From NCBI GenBank assembly GCA_964547995.1, contig CAZJRB010000089.1:1-31278 (forward strand): a DNA stretch of 31,278 nucleotides, in the 5' to 3' direction. A program made the translations under genes and the position numbers. The DNA comes from CAZJRB01 sp964547995. GTDB lineage: Bacteria; Planctomycetota; Planctomycetia; Pirellulales; Thermoguttaceae. Numbering within the stretch: position 1 is the stretch's first letter; every line of letters starts with the position of its first letter. Below, piece after piece: positions 1 to 6,912 of this stretch. Below the pieces are notes generated by a model. That model searched no databases, was not told the origin of the DNA, and saw nothing but the letters and a program-made list of their open reading frames with translations.

Positions 1-160
1 TAGCGATCAATGTACGCGCCCATCTAAAAAAGCAAATTCGGCCATGACAGTGCTTCTTTGTTTGTTGTTTCGCCCGGCATCCCCCTCTCGTGGCGGGTTT
101 GTGGCCCATTCGTTGGCGGAAACGTGCCGTTTCTTGCTCCATTACACCTTGTTGCTGAAA

Positions 161-204
161 CGATGTCAGAAATCCGCGTGTACGATGTCAGAAATTCGCG
201 TGTA
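161..204. repeat. 22-bp tandem direct repeat, two units
   Basis: Units at 161-182 and 183-204 differ at one position (C or T in the middle). They contain the word CGATGTCAGAAAT. The second unit runs into a TATAAT hexamer, so the pair occupies the place where the -35 element and activator sites of a promoter would lie. The repeat is seen directly; the operator role is inference. Confidence 0.75.
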
Positions 205-208
205 TAAT
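203..208 (+). promoter_or_regulatory. Candidate -10 element of a promoter for the Tad cluster
   Basis: A perfect TATAAT sits at 203-208. No good -35 hexamer lies 16-18 bases upstream (that region reads TACGAT or GTACGA). If this is a promoter, it probably depends on an activator bound to the tandem 22-bp repeat that overlaps it. It points toward the pilin gene starting at 469. Confidence 0.3.
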
Positions 209-468
209 GGATAAGCGGACGGGAGAGTTTTGGCTTAGCGAAGACTACCATATAGCCCGGAGGAGCGGTTGCCCGAGGCAAGAAATCTGTCGACAGCTTG
301 CAAAATAGCGGCAAACATGCGACAATTCCGGGAGCGTGGAGCATTGTAGAGGAAAACGGAAACGAGATGGATAAGGGGCGGTGCGCGTGCCCAACTTTCA
401 TTCCCGTTTTTGTTTTCGTGCAAAATACGAGCAGCCACGAGACAGGTTATTATTAGGGAGTCCGAGAG

Positions 469-672
469 ATGGCCGCCTCGAGGAAACACGCCCGATTCGC
501 TGCCTCCGGCAAGGAGCGTCGAGCATCGCGGCGTGGTGCGGCCGCCCTGGATTATGTGCTGGTGCTCGGCGTGATTCTGCCGATGGTCGCGTTCGTTATG
601 TGGGCCGGCCCGCGAATCATGCAGTTGGTTTACGAGATGATCTGCGTGATGGTCTCCTGGCCGTTCATGTGA
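469..672 (+). CDS. Flp-type prepilin, short
   Basis: 67-residue protein with a basic N-terminus, a prepilin-like processing site and one hydrophobic helix. The motif around residues 22-29, RGAAALDY, fits the Flp pattern Gly followed by four residues, an acidic residue and Tyr; Asp28 replaces the usual Glu. Cleavage after Gly23 would leave a mature subunit of 44 residues. A strong ribosome site AGGGAG (455-460) lies 8 bases before the ATG, which decides the start. It opens a same-strand train containing a prepilin peptidase and the TadA/B/C motor proteins, so it is probably a pilus subunit or a pseudopilin. Small size makes family assignment depend on the motif and context. Confidence 0.75.
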   Translation: MAASRKHARFAASGKERRASRRGAAALDYVLVLGVILPMVAFVMWAGPRIMQLVYEMICVMVSWPFM

Positions 673-718
673 ATTCGATTTGTGCGCGTTTTAATTTTTG
701 ACGATTTGTGACGGGAAC

Positions 719-730
719 ACAGTTAACTGT
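719..730. promoter_or_regulatory. 12-bp perfect palindrome ACAGTTAACTGT, possible operator
   Basis: The palindrome lies in the 77-bp gap between the two prepilin genes, 7 bases before the ribosome site of the second. A TTGACG hexamer at 698-703 could be a -35 element, but the matching -10 region (TTAACT, inside the palindrome) has a poor 19-bp spacing. It may be a repressor site over a weak internal promoter, or chance. Confidence 0.3.
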
Positions 731-749
731 TTTCGACAGGAGCGTGATT

Positions 750-962
750 ATGGAAAGAGCATCGTTGCTGGACCTCTTGCGCCGTGTGCATGAGGACGAA
801 GAAGGTGCGGTCAGCCTTGAAACAATCTTGATCATCGGGGCGATCGCGCTGCCGATCTTGATCTTCTTGCTCAAGGTGGGCTGGCCCAAGATCAAGGCCT
901 ATTTCGACACGGGCATCAGCGACTTGACTGACAGCGTGGACACCGTCAAACAGGGCTCGTAG
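750..962 (+). CDS. Flp-type prepilin, second copy
   Basis: 70-residue protein when started at the ATG at 750, which follows AGGAG (738-742) by 7 bases. An upstream in-frame ATG at 708 has no ribosome site and would only add 14 residues of non-conserved sequence. The motif EEGAVSLETIL has Gly19 at the predicted cleavage point and Glu24 at position +5, as in Flp and TadE prepilins. One membrane helix follows (about residues 23-42), then an amphipathic tail. Mature length would be 51 residues. It differs strongly from the first pilin-like protein, so the two are likely a major and a minor subunit rather than recent duplicates. Which one forms the filament cannot be told from sequence. Confidence 0.78.
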   Translation: MERASLLDLLRRVHEDEEGAVSLETILIIGAIALPILIFLLKVGWPKIKAYFDTGISDLTDSVDTVKQGS

Positions 963-979
963 GTCAGGCCCACAGGCTA

Positions 980-1552
980 ATGCTGGTTACGGTTCTGCTG
1001 CTGGGATTTGTCTTGGTCGCTACGGTAACCGACCTTGCCCAGGGTAAGATCTACAACTGGACGACCTACTCCGGCATGTTGACGGCGCTGTTGCTGAATG
1101 TCGTGGGTGACGTGTTGTTGTCGGCGGGAGCCGTAACCGGCGACCAGCTCAAGCCGTGGGGCCACATCGGTGCGTGGCACAGCCTCGGGGGCCTGGTCGC
1201 TTGCGGCTTCCTGGTGCTGTTTTGCTTCGTGATGCTCAAAGGTGTCGGTGGCGGCGACGTGAAACTGATGGCAATGGTAGGTGCGTTCCTTGGTTTGAAC
1301 CAGGGGCTCACTGCCGCGCTTTGGACGTTTGTGCTGGCGGCCTGTTTGGCATTGATTGTGTTGATATGGCGAGTCGGTCCGTGGCGACTGAGCTGTTTGT
1401 TGTTTCGCCGGCTGGTTTGTCTTTTGCGGATATTCGGCTGGGCTCCTCCCAACGAGGAGGACCTTAAACTGTTGCGGGCGCCGTTGCACCTCGCTCCCAG
1501 TGCGGTTGGGGCGGTCGTAATCGTCCGGTTTTCGCTGGTGACTCTAATGTAA
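980..1552 (+). CDS. tadV: Prepilin peptidase, TadV/CpaA type
   Basis: Polytopic membrane aspartyl protease (A24 family) that removes the leader of Flp-like prepilins at the cytoplasmic face of the inner membrane. Both catalytic aspartates are visible: Asp18 in TVTDLAQGKIYNW and Asp93 in the GxGD motif GVGGGDVKL. The remaining sequence is almost all hydrophobic helices. At 190 residues it is the short form typical of Tad loci, without the N-terminal methyltransferase and zinc-binding part of PilD. The gene starts 17 bp after the second prepilin stop, so the substrates and their protease are co-transcribed. The last segment is also hydrophobic, close to the next gene's ribosome site. Confidence 0.88.
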   Translation: MLVTVLLLGFVLVATVTDLAQGKIYNWTTYSGMLTALLLNVVGDVLLSAGAVTGDQLKPWGHIGAWHSLGGLVACGFLVLFCFVMLKGVGGGDVKLMAMVGAFLGLNQGLTAALWTFVLAACLALIVLIWRVGPWRLSCLLFRRLVCLLRIFGWAPPNEEDLKLLRAPLHLAPSAVGAVVIVRFSLVTLM

Positions 1553-1566
1553 GTAGAGGAAGCGCC

Positions 1567-2568
1567 ATGGGTCGCGCGATCTTGCTGGCCTGTTTGCCGT
1601 GGGCGGCGTTGCTGCTGGTGCTGGTGGCGTGCCTCTATCTGATCCTCCGCTTCAACCATTCGCGGGCCCGGTGGTCGCGAATCATGGAGTTGCACCGCGA
1701 TGAGGTCGGCGGGGTGCAGAGCCTCGGCTTCGTGCTGACCCTGCCCTTCTTCGTCATAATCATGCTGTTTATCGTACAGGTGAGCCAGTTGATGGTCGCG
1801 ACGGTCGTGGTTCACTATTCGGCGTTTGCGGCGGCGCGCAGCGCCATCGTGTGGATTCCATCGCAGATGACGCCGCCGGAGGGCTGCAACCGCATCGGCC
1901 TCACCGGATTCCCGTTCGACGTGACCGCCGAAGATCACACCATACCGGTGGTCGATCCGACGGACTCGAGCTTCGGGCCGGGAAGGGGGGGGTTGACCTA
2001 TACGATCGACATGAGCCAATACACGCCGAAGCAGCGCAAGATCATCACGTCGGCCGGGATGGCGTTGTTGCCGATTGGCCCCTCGCGCGACCTGGGGCTG
2101 ACGATCCCGCCACACGCCACCTATGCAAACGACGCGCTCGACTCGGCATATAAAACCATGGTCCCCAGCTCCACGTCGAACTCGAGGATATCGGCGCGGT
2201 TGAGAAACAAGCTGGCCTACGTCATGGAAAACACGTGGCTCCGGGTCCAGTTTTTCCACAAGAATTCGGAGCCTCCCTTGTATAACCCTTGGGGCGGGCC
2301 TTATTACAAGGGTTATGACCCCGGGCAGTTCTATCCCAACGAAGTCGGCTGGCAGGACACGGTAACGGTGACGGTCTACCACAACTTGGCGCTTTTGCCG
2401 GGCCCCGGGCGGCTGCTGGCGCGGCGCGTGGTCCACCCCGAGGGCATCCCCGACTACGTGGCCGATAAAATTCAGCCGTCGGGAGACGTCTACAAGTATC
2501 TATTGCACGCTTCGGCCACCATGCAGAACGAGGGCGAGATACCGGTGCTTCCCTATGTACAGGACTAG
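1567..2568 (+). CDS. TadE-like pseudopilin with an extra N-terminal membrane helix
   Basis: 333-residue protein. A first hydrophobic stretch spans about residues 5-27. A second, at about 53-72, follows the sequence RDEVGGVQSLGF and resembles the start of TadE-like minor pilins, although the usual Glu at +5 is missing. The rest looks like an exported domain with many Pro, Tyr and Gly residues. A good ribosome site (AGAGGAAG, just before 1567) supports the long start; Met40 (1684) would give a classic TadE-like leader but has no ribosome site. It lies 14 bp after the prepilin peptidase and overlaps the next gene by 14 bp, which suggests coupled translation. I infer a minor pseudopilin or an assembly factor anchored in the inner membrane. 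Confidence 0.65.
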   Translation: MGRAILLACLPWAALLLVLVACLYLILRFNHSRARWSRIMELHRDEVGGVQSLGFVLTLPFFVIIMLFIVQVSQLMVATVVVHYSAFAAARSAIVWIPSQMTPPEGCNRIGLTGFPFDVTAEDHTIPVVDPTDSSFGPGRGGLTYTIDMSQYTPKQRKIITSAGMALLPIGPSRDLGLTIPPHATYANDALDSAYKTMVPSSTSNSRISARLRNKLAYVMENTWLRVQFFHKNSEPPLYNPWGGPYYKGYDPGQFYPNEVGWQDTVTVTVYHNLALLPGPGRLLARRVVHPEGIPDYVADKIQPSGDVYKYLLHASATMQNEGEIPVLPYVQD

Positions 2569-4090
2569 CGTCAAAATCGGAAAGCGGATTGCCGGCGGCG
2601 TGCTGCGGTTGCCGGTGCGCGTTCACCGGGACGAGGGGGGATCGATCAGCATCATCACCATCTTCACGGTGCTGATTCTGCTGATGTTGTACGGGATGAT
2701 GGTGAACGTCGGCAGGGAGGTCGACGGCAAAATCCGTCTACAAAACTCGGCCGATGCCACCGCGTATTCCGGGGCGCTGATCCTCACCCGCGGGATGAAC
2801 GGGCTGGCCTACACGAATCACCTTCTCTGCGAGATATTTTCGCTGACGGCGATCATGCGTGAGGCCCGCGACCGGAATTCGGAATCGTACGTACCCTCCG
2901 TCCTGGAGGCGTGGGCCCAGGTGGCCCCGGTATTCAGCAAGTCGCAGGCGCCCTCGTGGCGCGGTCACCTGTGGTTGAGGAGCCCGGGTTTCCCGAGCGA
3001 CCGGCGCTCGAGCGGTTTCGGCCCGCTGGGACCGGCGATCACTCAGAAGATTCCGCTGGAACAAGAGGCCGTCACCACATTCAGCGAGTGGGCGGCGAAA
3101 TACAGCGAGTACACCCTGCCGTTCTTCGAGTTGATCCTTGCGGAGGAATTGATCCCCAAGTACCAGCAATCGCTGTTCGAGGCCTTTCCCGAAATAGCAC
3201 AGACGGCGGCGGGGGAAGCCGCGATGCGGAACGGCCGCCAGTTCCGCGTCTCCGGCGGCGAACCGAACCCGGTGCCGTACAGCGAGGGGGGCACGGTCGG
3301 GGCCCTGTGGCGGACCTATCCGGTCGAACCGGTCGGCGGCGGGAGCGAGGCCGGCGACCCCTCCCTGCCCGTCTACGATCCGATGTCGGCGCCGGTGGAC
3401 GTCGTCCTCCGCGCCCGCGAGCAGCGCAACTCGCTGGCGCACAGATACCTCAACGCCTGGAACAACGAGGTGATGGCCGGTTTCGACTACTGTGCGAGGA
3501 TGTGCCAGTTCGGGAACCTGTGGCGCGGCTTCACGTGCGGCTATCTGAATCAATTGCTGAAGGAGGAATATCCCGACCGGAACTTGCCCTTTGTGATCAG
3601 GACCGAGGGCGACAAGGTAGCCAATTCGACGGTGCACCTGGAGGAAGAGTTTACGTTTGTGGGCGTCGCCTATTGCAAGAAGAGGTCGCTCTTGGCGCCG
3701 AAGGTGTTCTTCAACCCGCTGGAAGGAGACCGCGTCGCCTACGCCCAGGTGAGGATCTTTGTACCGCACCGTCGTTTGGTGTGGATTCACCATCATCCGA
3801 GCAACCGGCGAACGATCGGCGGCCTCCCGGGAAACCGCCTTCAGATAGACATCCCCTCGACGGGCGCGGCGGCCGGCGAACCCTATTGGGGCGTCGGCCG
3901 GCAGCCGGGGGTGGCGGATAGCTGGGACCTGTGGAACCAGCATTGGACGTGCCAGTTGGTGCCGGCGACCACGCCGGCGCTGGTCAACATCCTGCAAACC
4001 GAGCCCCCCGTGCCCGGCTTGACCGGCATCCAACTGCCGGACCTCGGGGGTCTGACCACGGAAGACATCAAGTTGTTTAGTCCCCACTAG
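2555..4090 (+). CDS. TadG-like pilus assembly protein
   Basis: 511 residues. After the leader RDEGGSISIITIF comes one membrane helix, then the signature LQNSADATAYSGA. This matches the N-terminal TadE/TadG-like region (PF13400 type), where LQNAADAAALAGA is usual. The long remainder is predicted exported; I do not recognise a von Willebrand A domain there, which many TadG proteins have. The start codon lies inside the end of the previous gene in another frame, so its translation is probably coupled to that gene. The expected role is a membrane-anchored minor pilin or tip/assembly component of a Tad machine. The C-terminal 400 residues remain unassigned. Confidence 0.7.
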   Translation: MYRTSVKIGKRIAGGVLRLPVRVHRDEGGSISIITIFTVLILLMLYGMMVNVGREVDGKIRLQNSADATAYSGALILTRGMNGLAYTNHLLCEIFSLTAIMREARDRNSESYVPSVLEAWAQVAPVFSKSQAPSWRGHLWLRSPGFPSDRRSSGFGPLGPAITQKIPLEQEAVTTFSEWAAKYSEYTLPFFELILAEELIPKYQQSLFEAFPEIAQTAAGEAAMRNGRQFRVSGGEPNPVPYSEGGTVGALWRTYPVEPVGGGSEAGDPSLPVYDPMSAPVDVVLRAREQRNSLAHRYLNAWNNEVMAGFDYCARMCQFGNLWRGFTCGYLNQLLKEEYPDRNLPFVIRTEGDKVANSTVHLEEEFTFVGVAYCKKRSLLAPKVFFNPLEGDRVAYAQVRIFVPHRRLVWIHHHPSNRRTIGGLPGNRLQIDIPSTGAAAGEPYWGVGRQPGVADSWDLWNQHWTCQLVPATTPALVNILQTEPPVPGLTGIQLPDLGGLTTEDIKLFSPH

Positions 4091-4098
4091 GTGAGGCC

Positions 4099-5118
4099 AT
4101 GCGTATTCGAGCGAACAGACCGCGCGGCTCTTCCCGAGACGGTTTGGCCCCGTTGGAAATGGTGCTGGCGTTGCCGATCCTCATAATCATCATGGCGTTT
4201 ATCATCAACGTCGGAACCGGCTGGGCGTGGAAGGTCCGCGGTCTGAGCGTCGCCCGGCACGTGGCGTGGTCGCACCGCACGGAACGGGGTATGAACCAGC
4301 GGCCACCGTACTGGCCGGATGATGCTGGCATGAGCGCGGGTTCCCCCGGACCGGTAGAGTCGCTTTCGGACCCCCGGGTGGACCATCCGGTGGTCCGCGG
4401 CCCGATGCTCGGGACGATCGCCGTCCGCCGCGATCTGCTCGACCCGGCCAATGAGGAGTTGCGGGGCAACGCGAGCATGTCGCGAAAATTCCCCCTGTTG
4501 CGCCAGATGCCGGAGTACCATCTGCGGGCACACGCCAAACTCCTCCACAACAAGTGGCAGTTCAGAAACATGGGCCTGGACCACAACAACGAGCGGCGGA
4601 CCGACGAGCCGGAGGGCGACCCGCTCTACAGACTCCCCGATTTTCCGGACCTGAGGATGGCCCACTTCAACGCGATGAACTCGCTGTGCAACTACTGGAA
4701 CTACGAACGGGAGTTGGAGGTGCTCGACAGGGAGCCCGAGTTCAGGCAATATGCCCAAAATCTCTTCGCGTCGGGCGGCGGCTACCGCGACTACCATCCG
4801 AGAGTCGGTTTCTGCACCCTGGAACGCAGCGACGTGGACGAGAAGGTCGAGGACCTGATCGACCGCATCCAGGGCAGACCGGAGGAGGGCGACGAGAAAG
4901 AGGTTCCCAATCTGGCCGAGAGAATGACCGGCAGCTTCGTCGGTTATTACAAAGGCGTGCTCAGAAAAATCGAGCGGGGAAGGGAAGACATCATGGAGGG
5001 GCGGGAAACGGACGCTATATACTGGAACTGGGGCGCCATCAACGCCGAAGAACCCATCATCAAGCAGAAGCTCGCCGATCTCGAAAAGTACCAGCAAACT
5101 CTGGAAGCGCTCCCGTAA
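4099..5118 (+). CDS. TadE-like pseudopilin, large
   Basis: 339 residues. The N-terminus carries a textbook TadE leader, RDGLAPLEMVLALPIL: Gly15 would be the cleavage point and Glu20 is the conserved +5 acid. One membrane helix follows to about residue 38. The exported part is long, rich in Arg, Asp and Glu, and helical in its last 100 residues. Normal TadE proteins are about 130-200 residues, so this is an enlarged version. It begins 8 bp after the TadG-like gene. It should be processed by the TadV peptidase encoded upstream. The function of the large domain is unknown. Confidence 0.7.
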   Translation: MRIRANRPRGSSRDGLAPLEMVLALPILIIIMAFIINVGTGWAWKVRGLSVARHVAWSHRTERGMNQRPPYWPDDAGMSAGSPGPVESLSDPRVDHPVVRGPMLGTIAVRRDLLDPANEELRGNASMSRKFPLLRQMPEYHLRAHAKLLHNKWQFRNMGLDHNNERRTDEPEGDPLYRLPDFPDLRMAHFNAMNSLCNYWNYERELEVLDREPEFRQYAQNLFASGGGYRDYHPRVGFCTLERSDVDEKVEDLIDRIQGRPEEGDEKEVPNLAERMTGSFVGYYKGVLRKIERGREDIMEGRETDAIYWNWGAINAEEPIIKQKLADLEKYQQTLEALP

Positions 5119-5122
5119 CACC

Positions 5123-6115
5123 ATGGCGACGGACCAGAATCAGGCGTCGGAGAATGGGGCGCCGGAGAAGGAGGCGCCGGAATCGGGCAGCCATGCCACA
5201 CTCCTCAAGCGGGCGGCGACCTGGGCAACCAACTCTCTGCTGACAATCATCGTGCTGGTGCTGGGCATCGGTTTCGGACGCCAGGTGTTGATTTGGTGGG
5301 CGGAGGACGACGCCCCATCGAACGCCGGGGTGGGATCCATGGTTGCCGACGGTCTGGGCAATCCGGGAAGGCTCCACTCGCTGGAATTCGGCGATCTGGC
5401 ATGGTCCGTACGGAGGCAGTCGGTCGAGTGCGATCAGGCCCGGGCGGCCCTGGCGCTGCGGTCCGCATGCCGGGAGGTGGTCGGCCGGGAGGTACTTCCC
5501 ACCGAGGTCATACAGCCGTCAGAAGCCGAATTTCTTACCCAGCTTGCCCGACACGAACCGGTCGAGGAGGAACCGGGCAAGTGGCGGCTTTACGAGTTGA
5601 GCAGCGGGTTCCCGCTGGTGGTGGGTACCCGGACAACCCCTCCCGTTTCCAGTTCCCCACCGGGGACAAACCTTGCCTACCCCGCCCGCCGCGTGGTAGT
5701 CTGGGGATTGGCGACCCCAATGGGCCCCAGGGCGTGGACGTTGTACACGTTCCAGTCGGGGAAGGCGCTGGGTGCGGGTTTTCCCAAGTTGCCCGAGTTC
5801 CCCGTGCCGCCGGAGTGCCGCAAGACCCTTTCGTTAAGGGTGGCGGGCGGAGGGGGCATGATCGGTTTCGAGGGCCCCGAACCGGCCGAAAGCTGGAAGC
5901 GGGTCTACGACGATTGGTTTGCCGGGCGCGATTGGAAGACGGCAACCGGTTGGCAGCGTACGGGCTCGGCGTGGTGCGTGCGTTACGGCGCCCCGCCGGG
6001 AGGGCCGATCGGTTGGGTCGACGTCCGCTTGGGCACGGACGAAAACGGCCAAACGCGGGGATTGCTGATATTGACTCCAAGAAACGCCAACCCAAAGGAA
6101 AGTAAAGACACATGA
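5123..6115 (+). CDS. Unknown single-pass membrane protein in the Tad cluster
   Basis: 330 residues, not assigned to a family. The N-terminus has a short acidic repeat-like stretch (GAPEKEAPESG), then one hydrophobic helix at about residues 36-52 and a long exported region with mixed charge. The gene starts 4 bp after the preceding stop and its own stop overlaps the cpaB start in ATGA (6112-6115), a signature of translational coupling. It is therefore very likely part of the same apparatus. By position between pseudopilins and CpaB it could replace a periplasmic or outer-membrane component, but nothing in the sequence proves that. Confidence 0.6.
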   Translation: MATDQNQASENGAPEKEAPESGSHATLLKRAATWATNSLLTIIVLVLGIGFGRQVLIWWAEDDAPSNAGVGSMVADGLGNPGRLHSLEFGDLAWSVRRQSVECDQARAALALRSACREVVGREVLPTEVIQPSEAEFLTQLARHEPVEEEPGKWRLYELSSGFPLVVGTRTTPPVSSSPPGTNLAYPARRVVVWGLATPMGPRAWTLYTFQSGKALGAGFPKLPEFPVPPECRKTLSLRVAGGGGMIGFEGPEPAESWKRVYDDWFAGRDWKTATGWQRTGSAWCVRYGAPPGGPIGWVDVRLGTDENGQTRGLLILTPRNANPKESKDT

Positions 6116-6876
6116 AAGCCATCCACGGCCTGATTATAGCAATTTTCTTGGGGATTGCCGCGGCGCTGTTCAACTTCGCCTACTTGAACAGGCGGGCCAG
6201 AGACGTCGTCGAGACGGTCGACTTCATCGCGGTCAAGCCCAAGGTGACCATCAACCGGGGCGACAAGCTCTCGGACAACAAATTGACCCGGGTGAGCATT
6301 CCCAAGGCGTCGATCGGCAACCTCGACAAGCTCGCGTACCGCTACAAAAGCCTGCCGACCGTGATCGGGGAGCCTGTCTGGCGGACGCTTCCCGAGTCGT
6401 CGCTCCTGTTGCGCGACGACTTGAGGACGCCGCCGCAGCAACTCGAATTGGAGGAAGGCGAACGGGCAATGTTCATCCCGGTGGACAACCGCGCGTTTGT
6501 CCCGTCGCTGTTGGTGCCGGGTGACAAGGTGACTTTCCTGGTTGCGAAGTTGCAGTCGGCGCCGACGCCGGCCATGCCGTCGGGTGGGGCCGGGGGCGCA
6601 CCGCTCATACCGCCACCGGGGCTGCGCAACCCCATGGGGACCATCGACCGGATCGGCCCGTTCACGGTGCTCGCCATCGGAAACCGCCTTGGCAGCGCCA
6701 ACGTGCTCGACGCGTACGGCGGCCGCCAGACCCAGGAAAACGTCCTTACCATCAGCGTCAAGGAAAAGAACGGACGCTTGGAACCACAAGCCGAGAAACT
6801 CTGGAACGTTTTGCAGGCAACGGACTTCCGCAGCGTGGGGATCCTGCTGCACGACCGGGAAGGCAGGAAGAAATAA
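6112..6876 (+). CDS. cpaB: Flp pilus assembly protein CpaB/RcpC
   Basis: 254 residues with an N-terminal membrane helix (about residues 5-25) followed by an SAF-like domain (about 38-95) with the segment VTINRGDKLSDNKLTRVSIP. The rest matches the RcpC/CpaB arrangement, including a variable Pro/Gly/Ala-rich loop in the middle. In Tad systems CpaB/RcpC is a periplasmic component that works with the outer-membrane secretin. Start and stop context: the ATG overlaps the previous stop by 4 bp. A secretin gene normally follows, yet here the ATPase gene comes next. Confidence 0.8.
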   Translation: MKAIHGLIIAIFLGIAAALFNFAYLNRRARDVVETVDFIAVKPKVTINRGDKLSDNKLTRVSIPKASIGNLDKLAYRYKSLPTVIGEPVWRTLPESSLLLRDDLRTPPQQLELEEGERAMFIPVDNRAFVPSLLVPGDKVTFLVAKLQSAPTPAMPSGGAGGAPLIPPPGLRNPMGTIDRIGPFTVLAIGNRLGSANVLDAYGGRQTQENVLTISVKEKNGRLEPQAEKLWNVLQATDFRSVGILLHDREGRKK

Positions 6877-6912
6877 ACGAGCGACAGGCCAAGGGCAGAA
6901 GGCGGCAATACC

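Larger units (their letters stand above)
1..468. other. Non-coding leader upstream of the Tad cluster
   Basis: No convincing gene lies here. Short reading frames exist on the minus strand but have no recognisable domain and no good ribosome site. The stretch holds a 22-bp tandem duplication (161-204), a TATAAT hexamer at its downstream edge (203-208), a small hairpin TTGCC-CGA-GGCAA (269-281) and a 10-bp palindrome CTGTCGACAG (287-296). If transcription starts near 215, the first pilin gene would have an untranslated leader of about 250 bases, long enough for post-transcriptional control. I looked for a known riboswitch and recognised none. Confidence 0.6.

Noticed and set aside
241..330. Riboswitch (for example c-di-GMP) in the leader of the Tad cluster
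   Set aside because: Small hairpins are present but the conserved bases of known classes were not found.
24..489. Short minus-strand frames in the leader before the Tad cluster
   Set aside because: No domain, no ribosome site and no codon bias like the neighbours; treated as non-coding.
1066..2436. Long minus-strand open frame opposite the prepilin peptidase and TadE-like genes
   Set aside because: Its Arg/Gln/His-rich product has no domain, and the opposite strand carries clear Tad genes. Long antisense frames are expected in GC-rich DNA.
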